Source of the DNA: Saccoglossus kowalevskii
Lineage: Eukaryota > Hemichordata > Enteropneusta > Harrimaniidae
DNA: 20,894 nucleotides
Reading direction: 5' to 3'
Assembly: GCF_000003605.2 (NCBI RefSeq)
Contig: NW_003148271.1
Location: 247,018-267,911 of the forward strand
Shown: piece by piece, positions 1 to 10,775 of the stretch
Position numbering within the stretch: the stretch's first letter is position 1
Layout: every line of letters begins with the position of its first letter
Program-made: the position numbers and the translations under genes
Notes under the pieces: model-generated
Database searches by the model: none
Seen by the model: the letters and a program-made list of their open reading frames with translations, nothing else
What the model was told of the DNA's origin: nothing

Positions 1-680
1 AGCGGTAACTAATAAACAATGAATACAAAGCTATTAATCAAACTCTTGTCACATACGCTTATAAACTTCAACTGAACTCAAAAGTCGTTAATCTAAGCAA
101 AAGTCATACGGCGTGGAAACAGAATGCAAAGACAAATGTCGCTTTCATAAAACATTACACCTCTGGCAAAAAGACGGAAAAAGGCTAAACGATAGAAACT
201 ACTGAGTTACATATAAACCTGTCAATCATGAAAAAAACTTGCGTTATCAAACAATACGCATATAGGCGCACCAAACTCTCACTTCAAAAAGACATTAAAA
301 AACGTTACAAAGTGCTATCAACTCAAAAAAAGCGTCAGAAGTATTCCGGAAACAACACATAAACAAAAACAACTCTTAAAACGTCGGTATCTCTGTACTC
401 GACAAATCTCAAAACTCTTAAAAACTCATTGGGGCATTACTTTCCCCATCATAATCCGTACTCATAAACTCATTAAAACACCATGAAACTTAACAAAACT
501 CAAAACACTGTGTTGCAAATACTCGTCCACTGAAGCGCGCTTAAATCGTTATAAAGGACCTCGAACGTCACCAAATATCAGTTCAAAACAAAGATCTGGG
601 CGCTTACATACATACAATTCGACATCACAAAAAAACGGTAAGAAAAAAACGATAGGAAAAAGCAAGCAATACATTACATT
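1..680. other. AT-rich non-coding stretch, no gene seen
   Basis: I see no open frame, splice-bounded exon or recognisable element here. The + strand is rich in A and C, with many short variants of AAACTC and AAAACTC, but these do not form a clean tandem array. A small GGGG/CCCC stem lies near 430-446. Confidence 0.5.
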
Positions 681-1490
681 ACTGAGCAATAGGGTTAGGG
701 TTGTGGAAAAGAGTTCAACGTCCTTGAGTTACACAGTGTCAGTTACAGTGTCCAACGAGCGGTTCTTTAAGCAAATAGCTAAAGTCAAAGTCTATAAGCG
801 TCTCTTCCCTTGTCGCGTTATTCCGGGTCGTTCTTTGTCATCTTCTTGTCTTTAATGTCGCTCAATTCTTAATTATACAGTCCTATCCGGTACTCATCCT
901 TCATAAGGGGTTCAGAGGTCTTCATCTCTTCAGCGTTGTACATCGGTGTCGTTCGGGTAAAGTCGTTAGTCGTCAAACGCAGTTTCCGAGTCGTCTCTGC
1001 CATCGCTGCTAGTTAGTTCGGTTCACAAGAAAGACACATCTTCGCCATTTCACTTTTCTTCACAGGATGTCAATGTGCGTAAGACGCAATGCCCAGGGTT
1101 CTCACACCACGTATCACGGGTGTAAAATTCTCTTCTCTCTCGGGTTCTCCACACTTGCCAGGGGGGAAACTCGTCTCGTCTCTCTATCTCGTCCCCTTGA
1201 GGTACGGGATCGGGAAAGTCACTTATACTTTACAGTCAAATAAGACACACACAACGAAATACGTTTCAGCTCTCGTCTTAGTCGATCAATCGAGCACTCT
1301 ATAAGACACAGCGCCCTGGGGAAAAAATCCCCAAGACTCTCGCAAGGCTGACCCAAGACTAGCCCAAGACTGGACTGCGTCAAGGCTCGCCCCAAGACTC
1401 TCCAGGACCCAGACTCGACTGCCCAGGACTGCGTCTGTCGTGGAGTATTCGCCAAGACCAACTCAAACTCTCTTTATTCATTTTCAAAAC
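680..1490. other. GTC/TCG-rich segment of odd composition, no gene assigned
   Basis: This stretch is visibly richer in G+C than its flanks, and its + strand is dominated by GTC, TCG and CTC. By hand count GTC plus GAC is about twice CTG plus CAG here, while the two are about equal at 3000-3600. Short open frames exist on both strands (+ 1089-1304 and - 1219-1461), but neither resembles a protein family I know, and their sequence looks like translated low-complexity DNA. It could be a promoter or CpG-rich region of a gene to the left, an old element, or degenerate repeats. I cannot decide. Confidence 0.3.
1329..1460. repeat. degenerate CCAAGACT short repeats
   Basis: The octamer CCAAGACT occurs exactly at 1331-1338, 1353-1360, 1364-1371 and 1392-1399. 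Close variants (CAAGGCT, CCCAGACT, CCAGGACT, CCAAGACC) fill the gaps up to about 1460. Spacing is irregular, so this looks like a decayed minisatellite rather than a fresh array. Just before it, at 1317-1332, a GGGG run and a CCCC run flank an A-rich loop and could form a short stem. Confidence 0.5.
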
Positions 1491-3585
1491 TCTAACCAAT
1501 TACAAAGCAGTAAAAAGACTCTAAGGCGTAAACTTCAATCATAAAGCCAATCAAACTAAGTACTGAATACGTCATATCTTTTGATTAATCGTTCACTACA
1601 TTAATAACTATGGATGTCAGAATAGCGACGGTATCTTGTAATTAGTTCCAAACCACTGAGCCAAGTTCCGTCCAAAACTTCAAATAGACCTAAACGATGA
1701 CAGACATAACACAGCAATTCGCTAATAATCAGCTAATTAAGTCGGTTAACAGATACGCGAAAACAAATTCATGACAGGAGTAACAACTTAGAATGAACTG
1801 ATACATCAACAGACCAACTCCAGAAACGCATTTCCCAAACTTCAAGCGTATTGACACAGTAATGAATTGTCCTGTTCTGAACTGACGTCAATGCTGCATA
1901 TTTAAACATATATCCAATGACAAATACTCCACGTCACAGGTTGGAATGTCTTTGAAATGTTGCTGGATATCAACAACTAAGATAACGACGGACATAAATA
2001 CTGCATACGGACAAATGCTGTAATAGTATGTTTACACGAGTGTACATTTCTCTGGAGAACAATAAAACTAACAAAGAAGTTGACACGTTTACTACAGAAA
2101 AATATTGGAATGTTAAAGACAATGTCCAGCATGGTAATAATCTTGAACACACATACAAATGGAACTACGTGCTACATAAAATAACTTACTGGACGAACAA
2201 ACACCGTTCTGTACACATGCCGTAGTTGGGGTGTATGTTCACAGATAAGTTATCAGTCAATGAACGGGCATTTTGGGGGTTTTGCACCTGTTGGTAGTTG
2301 TTTTTTAAACCGCCGGGAAAGTATTTTTAGTAGTAGGGCAACAAAAGGCCGAATCACTAGGTACAATCAAGTACAAATGCATGCATTATTCCGCATACAA
2401 ATGAACCGATTACGGCTTTTCTAAACAAACACCAATTGACTTTAAAGATCCGCTGTCTTGATTTGGAATAGCTGACATACCTGAGTGGAAGCAGTGCTTT
2501 GATATAAGCGTCTAATTAGCAGCATTCTTAATTAACTCACAAATAAAATTATACATTCTAATGTGTTTGAGAAACATGTTTTTGTGCAAAGGATGGCTTA
2601 TTCAAGTTCGATTATATTGTTTGAAAAGAAAACTAGGTTATATATTAAAATAATATAACGCATGCTAAATAAATATGGATGGAGCTAGAGGTGGACTGAA
2701 TATTTGATATCTATATGTGGTGCAATTTGCAACTTAAATATTTATTTGGCTGCGATTTGATTTGTTCACCGGTTACTTTTACTACGGCAAAGCTTGCACG
2801 TTTGACGGTACTTGGCTGTTGAGCACTTCGGTCAGACTAAGTTCTTTGATACTGACAACAATGATATTTTGGAAGATATATTTATCCTGGCGCAATTTGT
2901 CAGTGCGCTAATGGGTAAATGATAGCTTGTCGATAATACTGTTACTTGTAGACCACCTAAGGAGTTCTATTGAACGTTCAAGTGCGACTACTGTCAGTGT
3001 CCACTAATGTGATTTATTCCAACAACTTGGCCACAATAATACTACCGTAACGGTTGAATTGACAGTCCAGTCAATGGGTGAAGCGAAGGTTATCACACTC
3101 AGTAGTAGAAACAGTCCAGTCGTTCCACAGTCTAAAGTTACTGGAGCCGACGTACCACGTAAACTGAAATGATCCTCTCTACCCAGATAGGTCTGATCCC
3201 ATCACCTTAATAGAATTTGTTGACATTTATTCATTTTTCCTGATTAATACTGTTAGATAAAAAGCAACATTTTCTGATTAACAACGTTTTACTCACCCGT
3301 GTTAGAACGAGGTTTGGCCAGGGGATTGTGACGAAGAGCAGCAAGCACACCCTACTTTAGCTGCAATGACTCCAATAAGTGTTTTATAGATCCTGACATG
3401 ATTGTGTGGAAATTTCGTGTATCGTCCAATCTTACGAGGCAAGTAGAGAACTCCGGAATAACCCAATTCCTCGCATAGTTATAGGTAATTGTGTATTTAC
3501 CAATAAATGAATTCTAAAACGTCTCATATCTACGATTGTCGTCACTTTCCAATCAATATATAATTTGCCAATTCACACCTCTCTG
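1490..3585. other. non-coding stretch, nothing recognised
   Basis: No exon, RNA gene or element could be recognised. The small open frames near 1970-2225 overlap on opposite strands and have no family resemblance. Base composition returns to that of the rest of the window by about 2030. Confidence 0.45.
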
Positions 3586-3637
3586 ATGTGTCTACCGATT
3601 TAATCAGGAACTCTTCTGATTTAATCGGTAGACACAT
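3586..3637. repeat. short hairpin, 22-bp arms with 8-nt loop
   Basis: The left arm 3586-3607 and the right arm 3616-3637 are reverse complements at 21 of 22 positions, separated by 8 bases. Either strand, if transcribed, would fold into a 52-nt hairpin. The loop is small and the whole is shorter than most animal microRNA precursors, so a fold-back remnant of a transposon is at least as likely. There is no gene around it. Confidence 0.85.
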
Positions 3638-4657
3638 AATAAGGAATTTTCGTGTTGTTCCGATGTCGACCAAATGCGCCCATCTCGGAGAGTGATTAGA
3701 ACATCTGTGTGAGGACGGATTTTGACATGGTACACAGAGCATCGTACAGTCTAAATAATAGAACCGAACTGGTCACTTCTACCCAAACAACGGTGATAAC
3801 ATATCTATAGTTTACAGATGTGCATCACCGGCATAGGTGGTTATGGTTTGTCGATACCTGAAAGAATTAATTCTTTTCTGAAAGTAGGAAAGTAGGAAAG
3901 AAGCATATATTGCAAATATAAAATAATATATAACAATATATAATTAATAACAGTTGCCTACAGTGATTCACTGTTTTCAAATCGTGTTGATGGTTTCACT
4001 GCCGACTTCACACATGAGGAGATTGGGATTGGACGAGGTCTAGAATCCCCGATGTTGATTATCACAGATCGCTTTGGCAATATTTATATCAATTGCCGAC
4101 ATTCTTTGTTAACCTGCATTTGGGATTTGAACTTGAATCATGGTGCTACTTCTGTATTAGACAATACATTGAAATTGTTAAGTATTGTACAATAGAGTAT
4201 TGATGGGACGAAAAAATTACCCTGTCAAAATTACTATAAATTATCAATGTAAAGTCGAAAAATGAATATGGGGATGCATAAACTATAAAAGGTTCTCCAT
4301 AATTACTCGAGTTTCACTGCAATCAACTCACGTAATAACAACAAGGCCATCATGATTCTTTTAATTTACGAAATCCATGTTGTTTTCATATTACAGAAAT
4401 TCAGGCGTCATTTTTTGGTAATCGACTATAATTGAAATAGCACGCACTGTCTTGATTGTATGACGCCCTGAGATGGGGGATATTCGTTTTGATTATGGTC
4501 TCGTCTACCCCCGGTTCATTATTTGCACACATCCTCGTTGTTGTCTTTTTATAACGCTGGAAGTGCGTCTGTATTCCCGAATCATTGCACTTTCAATTTC
4601 CGTGATTGCGTAGTTCTTTGAATTGTTGACCATTATGCTCAGACAGCCTCTAGCATC
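3638..4657. other. non-coding stretch, nothing recognised
   Basis: AT-rich DNA with no coding potential that I can see on either strand. A short run near 3882-3900 repeats GAAAGTAG. Confidence 0.45.
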
Positions 4658-4683
4658 GGGTGGGGCGGGGTTGGGGGTGGGGG
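4658..4683 (+). other. G-run cluster, likely G-quadruplex former
   Basis: Five G runs of 3, 4, 4, 5 and 5 bases are separated by single bases or TT within 26 bases. This fits the usual four-run G-quadruplex pattern with very short loops. It lies in AT-rich DNA with no gene nearby, so no regulatory role can be assigned. Confidence 0.75.
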
Positions 4684-6882
4684 TTATACTGTAAATTGAT
4701 TAGTTTAATCACGTGCTGATATTTGTCAGTATGACGGGCAGGTATACTATGTGATCTTCGTTAATAGGTTTACTCTCGGTTCTATACTTCAAATAAAATA
4801 CCGCATTAAAACTAAATTTTCTTTTATATGAAAATATTTCGTTGCTTTTAGTTTTGATATATGGATACATTGCCTCTCAATATACCAACTGATAACTGGA
4901 ATTGGGATGTGTGTAACTCCTCTCCAGGGGGTGAGATATTTAGCATTCGTAGCGTGATCTTGGCGTTGATTGGAATTCATTACATACCTAGTGTTCAATA
5001 ATTATTTATCACATTTCCCAAATAAAAATAGTTGCCATATTTTTCCATTGATCCTGGGTGAATGCCATTGAACTAAAACAAGTCATGCGCAGTGTGTATT
5101 ACTGAAGTGTTAAGACTAGATCACATCATTTCATATAAGAACTGACAAACAATGATTTAACAATTCAATACGAAAGAGCAATATCGATTCATTTCATCAT
5201 CGAAGATACATCGGGGAAAATACTATTTAACTAGTTCCTTTCGAAATTGAAAAATCGATATTAGATATTTGGGCGGAATTGCTATAAAGTGTGAGAACAA
5301 CAATAACATCAACAAGGTTATTCTGGAATCCCGACGGAAAAACGGTCTCAAATTAATAAAATGACCATGATGTATTCTTAACGTATAAACACCGTCTCAC
5401 ACGAAGCGTTTTACGTGTCATTGTATAGAGCACACATATAGTTGACTAACGATTTGTCTCGTTTTATGAAACAATCGCGTCTACTGTCAGGGATGTCGTC
5501 CATTACCAAAGTTAGTCGCCTCGTGCGCAGAATTGAACTTCGGCCATTGCACATATGCAAGGAAACATTTTTCGTTTAGCGTTGAATGCCATCCGGAGAA
5601 ACAAACAATATTTGATTAGCGAGATGGCTTATAATAAAAAGGCTTGTGTTGTTGTTTTTTTTGTTTGTGTTTCACAAATAATGAACTCGCTTTCATTAAA
5701 GCATATTTTGCATCATTTTATCCGGGTTATTACATAATCTGGGTTATTAGCCCACTTATGTCTTAACTGTTTCACGACACCCCTGAAGGGTATTGAAGCG
5801 GGCTTGTAAATGTTAAGACATTTTACAAATTCTCACACGTAAATCTGTGTTATGGAAAGCAATACTAATGAAATATAGCTCGATTTGTTTACTAATTATT
5901 CGTGATCCTAATTATTAAGATTAACTTATTTGTATTGTAATGCAAACTGCGGCCGGGATGTAAAAGTAAAATTGCGCGGCAAAGTATTTACGTTACGATA
6001 GTGTTCTGCTCATGCGCAAAATGACGATTGCCGACAAATCGCACCGTCTGTTGCCTTGTGTATTAGTAAACCGGTGTGCTGCCCATTGAATCGCCTCGTG
6101 TGTGGAACAATGGGTATTATTTGAACTTCTGTCTGATCAGATCAATTACTCATTTTGCATGAACTGTTCTGTCTTCAAACTGATATATACAATCTCCAAA
6201 CGAGTGGATCGGGAAACATGGCCAATCTATGTATTGATGTTATTTTTTGAAAAAAAAATATAAAAGATAAATGGGTCACAGTAAACGTTATTTACACAAC
6301 TGAACGGTTTATTTGCTGTCTAACTCCGCGATAAGCTGCAGTAGAGCCAACACCAAATCCACGTAATTCGCGTTGATCACTAGTGGGTGGGTGGTTTTGT
6401 TCCCACACAATTGACCCCGAATAATATACAGGCGAATTAATCCATCATTAAAACTGACCCAGTTCTGTCGTTTATTAGTATCACATGCTGACATATGTAT
6501 TGAAAATATTACGCGCACATGTTTTCCCACCTTCTCTATATTTATATAAACTAGGTCGACGAACTGACAACTGTATCGAGTGTTTTATGTTTTTCTAGGT
6601 GCTGACACTTATTTTGTCATTTTAATCGTTCTCTTGGGCTGTAATTTGTTCTATGCTCTAGATGTATTTGAAGTCACAAATTATTTTCAACAAGATTTAA
6701 TTTCTGGGATACCGTATAACCTAATGTATGACAACTGCTTATTAAAATAGTTGTATACACGAAGATAGTGTATTCCATTCTCTGCTTGTTGCGGTACGGT
6801 TGTGCAAAAAAAAACCTCTACATAGTTTGAGCGGAATGTATTAACTATTAGTGCATACTCCATGTTATGCTTTCAGGAATAG
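4684..6882. other. non-coding stretch, nothing recognised apart from one stem
   Basis: No exon or mobile element could be recognised. The small frames at 4789-4998 (-), 5555-5737 (+) and 6309-6530 (-) show no family features. The one structured item is the inverted repeat at 5758-5821. Confidence 0.45.
5758..5821. repeat. 10-bp inverted repeat with nested stem
   Basis: ATGTCTTAAC at 5758-5767 is matched by its exact reverse complement GTTAAGACAT at 5812-5821. Inside lies a second small stem, ACCC-CTGA-AGGGT. A transcript could fold into a two-part hairpin. Just upstream, GGGTTATTA occurs twice within 30 bases. It may be an RNA-like structure or a remnant of a short interspersed element; I have no family match. 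Confidence 0.5.
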
Positions 6883-7023
6883 TTCTCGGTATACTTTGTT
6901 GTAATCTAGAAATGGGATAGCATAACGCGTTCTCGGTATACTTTGTTGTAATCTAGAAATGGGATAGCATAACGCGTTCTCGGTATACTTTGTTGTAATC
7001 TAGAAATGGGATAGCATAACGTG
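6883..7023. repeat. tandem array, 47-bp unit x 3
   Basis: A 47-bp unit beginning TTCTCGGTATAC starts at 6883, 6930 and 6977. The three copies are identical except that the last ends in CGTG where the others have CGCG, a typical CpG to TpG change. Such near-identity means the array is recent or kept uniform. The edges are abrupt and neither flank carries an extra partial copy that I can see. No coding frame runs through it. Confidence 0.95.
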
Positions 7024-7329
7024 TTGTCGTTATTAGAAGTATACCACGCACACGTTCCAAGGTGGCGATAATTGTCAGGGGTATTTCATCCAGGGTGTAA
7101 CAATATTGAATCGTGTCTTGTTATTTCATGGGTAAATCATGGTGCTTGACCCATGTGTGTACTTTAGTTCTTTTTGAACCAATACATGTTATTGCTATAT
7201 TTTTACAGCTGGTGTTAGATAATATTGTATCAGTGGCACTTAGCGCATGCTGCGACTGTACACACACTAAGCACGTGGAATTATGCAACTAACAATTTGC
7301 TAATGAACGGGTGAAACAAAGATCAAAGC
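7024..7329. other. non-coding stretch, nothing recognised
   Basis: AT-rich DNA between two tandem arrays. No exon or element recognised. Confidence 0.4.
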
Positions 7330-7611
7330 AATATACCACGTTTTTTTTTTTCCGGCGGTGATATGTATTTTGTAATCATTTAGTAATACGCTGTGAAGTT
7401 GAGTGATTGCATGGTCTTTATTAACAAACCTCCAAACAAATTTAAGGCGTAGTATAGAATTACTCAAGCATTATATAGCATATGTTTATTTTTCAGCGGT
7501 GAAATGTATTTTGTAATCATTTAAAACTACATTGTAAAAAGTTGAGTGATTGCGTGGTCTTTATTAACAATCGCTCTGAACATGTTTCAGGCGTAGTATA
7601 GAATTACTCCT
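7330..7611. repeat. diverged tandem duplication, about 143-bp unit x 2
   Basis: Two successive copies share GCGGTGA (starting at 7355 and 7496), TGTATTTTGTAATCATTTA, GTTGAGTGATTGC, TGGTCTTTATTAACAA and GCGTAGTATAGAATTACTC (starting at 7447 and 7591). The offset drifts from 141 to 144 bases, so small indels separate the copies. Each is preceded by a T-rich run. The middle of the unit has diverged much more than its ends. It is much older than the 47-bp array just upstream. The unit is not a family I can name. Confidence 0.85.
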
Positions 7612-8417
7612 GCAGGGGAGTAAATAGATGTCAAAAAGGTCAAACACTAACACGTGAATAATGCTTTGATGTGCTCTCAAAAGCGGAACAGTTATAGCCC
7701 GAAACCATGTATGATAAAATAGTTCTTACGTTTATTTTTAGCCACATAACATCCACACAATGTCATACTGTCTAGGTCTCATAAATACTAATCGATTTAA
7801 ATGAGTTATTATTGTGGTATATGTGTTGCACTGATCGTCATGTGGATCATATGATAAGTCTACATATGTTAGGTAATATAAATACCAATATACATACCTG
7901 TATATCCCAACTATGATTCTGTTGAACACTTCTACCATTGCATATAGTACATAAAGTAAGTATATCTGTGCTCTGAGCGTGTATCTTAATTGGATCTCAT
8001 AGATTGATAATAATGGGATCTTGATTTACGTTTTTTCGTTTTACAGATGCTGATTCTAATGCAAAATAGTTTTCGGGTGATGAAGTGTTAGACACTAATT
8101 AATGTTTTTTTTTATGACCATGGTTCGTCCCCAATTACTGGAAGTGTTTCACCCCTGGATAACGTTACGTCGTAAGTCTCAGCATAAGTGAATCATGAAG
8201 ATATTTACTAAGTGTATCGACCGTCTCAACTATCGATAGATCTCGGCTTGCAGATAATATGAAGATAATCATTTCCCGCATGTAACTGTGACTGTATCTT
8301 CATTGTTAGCCAAGTTCACTGTCAAAGTGTCAAAGTCAGTGGCAATCATTACGTGACTACCTTTCCAAAAGGGGTCACAATAACATCTGACAATCTTGCG
8401 GTTTGTAACGAGTGTGA
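7612..8417. other. non-coding stretch, nothing recognised
   Basis: No exon or element recognised. The last part, from about 8385, could belong to the retroelement that follows: another frame there reads a short CNEC motif, which might be left from a zinc-binding part of ORF1, but this is too little to call. Confidence 0.4.
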
Positions 8418-8552
8418 AGCTTAAGCAAGCTCACCGTCATCAGCGTCGATATCAGCGAGGTAAAGGCAGGGCAAGAAAAAGTGGAAAACTTTGTGGCGTT
8501 CATGAACAGAAAGTTCGACGAAATAACAATTGAAATTGCGGCTCTTTTGTGA
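8418..8552 (+). pseudogene. non-LTR retrotransposon ORF1 scrap
   Basis: A 44-residue open frame ends at TGA 8550-8552. Its middle reads EVKAGQEKVENFVAFMNRKF and then DEITIEIAAL, a charged, heptad-like stretch. This is the style of the coiled coil in ORF1 proteins of CR1/L2-type retrotransposons, which bind RNA and chaperone the element's own transcript. It lies about 100 bp before the start of the matching ORF2 relic on the same strand, which supports the reading. The rest of ORF1, including a zinc-binding part, is missing or decayed, so an internal deletion probably joined this piece to ORF2. The identification rests on style and position and is tentative. Confidence 0.5.
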
Positions 8553-8659
8553 TTATTGTTTTTAATGCATCCCACATTCAACAATGGTATTGATCTTATC
8601 TATACATATAAACAATAGACTGTCTTCTTCAAGTTTCAATAAATAATTTTAGTCAAATT

Positions 8660-10775
8660 TTGCACACTTTGTCAACCATTTCACATATTAATGTGCGTTC
8701 TTTGAGCAACAATTGTTTTGAGTTTAAGATATATCATGATCGTACATTCTCCAATGAATTTAAAATAGTCGGTATATTCGCAACTTGGCAAATTGAGAAT
8801 CCTAATTTATTTTGATTACTATCATACTCATTTGAATCCAGAAACAGGGATACCGAAAGGAGAGGGGAGGGGATGGAGTACACATTCATAACTCTGTTGA
8901 TTACAAAATCCTAAACTACAAGGTACAACACTCTGAGAGAATTTGGCTCGAGATCGCATCTTAAAAGATAAGGCGAATTCGAAACAAGTTTAATGAGTGA
9001 TTTTAGCTTAAAGTAGATAAACATAATTATATCCTTATTGGCGATTTCAATATCGATATATCGATCTATCAATGCATTAACTAAAAATCATTCAGACAAA
9101 CTATGCTAAACAACATCTGACATCATGAGACTACAAGAATTACACAAATATTTTTATTGGTATATTCGTGAAGCTGAAAAATTTACTATACAGCAAAATG
9201 TGTTTATTATCAAAATGATACAGAAAAGACAAGGGACACAATCAATGAAATTATTGGCAGCCAGCATGAAATAACAAAATTAACTCTGATGTGGCTAGTT
9301 GCATTGATGCTATATAGTCTTGACCCCAAGCTAAGCTACTTAAAGAAGCCTCAAATTTTATTTCAAAGCCACGCACTTTCATTTTTCCTTCTCAATTGGA
9401 AAGTTCCCAGACCACCTTAAAATTACAAAAGTCACTCCCATCTATGCAAATGTGCCCCTTGGTATTATAGGCCATTTCGATCCAACCCCTCTGTAGTAAA
9501 ATTCTTTAAATAATAGTCAATAATCAAATACAGCTTTACCTTGAGAAACGTAACATTTTGTTTAAACATAACTACAGTACAAAACGTTCTTTGTTAATAA
9601 TTTATTACTAGAAATTGACAAGGGTAGACCAGAATTGGGGGTATTTATTGACTTTACCAAGGCCCTCGACACAATTAACCACACCATACTTATGTCTAAA
9701 TTGGATCGCTATGGTATACGGGGGATTCCCAACCTTCGCTTAAAAACTACCTTGAGAATAGGTCGCAATTTATTTCTTAAAATGGACTGACTTCTCAGCA
9801 GTTCCCAATAACGTGTGGTGCCCCCTAAGGTTCTCTCCTCGACCCAACTCTTATAAATCAATGATCTTCCAAATTCAACTAGACTCTTTATTTTTAGGTT
9901 GTTTGCAGATGATTCGAATCTGTTTCCTACATGTTCATCAGGCGTTGATATTGATCTTACAACAGTGAGTAAACATTTGGACGAGGTAGCATGCTGGTGT
10001 GATGCTAATCGTTTTAAAACGACGATAGTAACATAATAATAAGAGGGCGTCGTAAATCGTTAGAGGTAGAAGGCTTCCTTTCCATCAACTATATTCATGT
10101 GAACGAGGCTGAATCAGTTACATTTGTTGACATTGAAATTGACAAACAACTCACTTGGATTAATAAAAAAAAACAAGTTACTGATGAGCAATATCGGCAT
10201 TTTGCTAAGATTGCGGCACTTTGTCGCCAGGCACACTCTCTTACTTTTTTTATAATACACTGACCCAGCCTCACCTCACATATGGTTTAGAAATCAGGGG
10301 AAATAAACATTGTTCACATTTGAAAAGTATTGCAACTAGACAAAACATAATCTCCGATTTCACCGTGCTCTCTGCACCCATTGTTAAACGACTCAAAATC
10401 ATTGACATTGTTATGCTTCTCCAAGTCCACCTTTCTAACTTCATTTATGACCTTATCCATGGGAAAACTCCACACTCCATATGCTTATGTACAATTTAAA
10501 CTATACCCATCACAATATCAACGCCCGACAGAAAAATCGGGGGGGGGGGATTGCAGTACAAAAAATGATTACTCCCATGGAGAAATGTGTAATAACATAT
10601 GCTGGCCCTATGTTTTTGGAATAATCTTCAAGATTTTTTAAGAGCAGAGAACAAGAACAAGTTCATAAATACACTCAAAATAAATCTCCTTGAACTTTCT
10701 CCCCAAGATAATACCTACTGGTGTTCTTGTAGTTCAACCAATGATGAGGCATTGATATACATCGGGGTCAAATGA
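8660..10775 (+). pseudogene. CR1/L2-like non-LTR retrotransposon ORF2 relic (endonuclease + reverse transcriptase)
   Basis: Piecing frames together gives the order of an ORF2 protein. The APE-type endonuclease starts with HINVRSLSNN (8684), has GIFATW where active enzymes have an ETW-type motif (Glu codon now GCA, Ala, 8780-8782), then SVDYKILN, ERIWLEI and GDFNID (from 9040). Next come FPDHLKITKVTPIY and YRPF (about 9410-9490), the start of the reverse transcriptase; then FIDFTKALDTINHTIL (about 9640-9700, motif A), YLENRSQFIS, and LFADDSNLF (about 9897-9925, the catalytic ADD). The C-terminal region has LTYGLEIRGN (about 10275-10310) and WNNLQDFLRAENKNKF. At least five frameshifts and several stops (for example in TCGAP-stop-GS) show it is dead. 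The enzyme would have nicked DNA and copied element RNA at the nick. The last open frame stops at 10773-10775; no tail or target duplication was found. CR1/L2 is my best clade guess. Confidence 0.9.

Noticed and set aside
690-702. TAGGGTTAGGGTT resembling animal telomere repeat
   Set aside because: Only about two units, with no array around it; chance in a 20-kb window is likely.
1089-1461. Overlapping small frames of 71 and 80 codons on opposite strands
   Set aside because: No family resemblance; they translate low-complexity GTC-rich DNA.
1-2030. Possibility that the left end was stored in plain reversed order (not reverse-complemented)
   Set aside because: Word counts at 680-1480 lean that way, but 1-680 and 1490-1980 are nearly balanced, and CpG at 3000-3600 also exceeds GpC. 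Hand counts are too weak to claim it.
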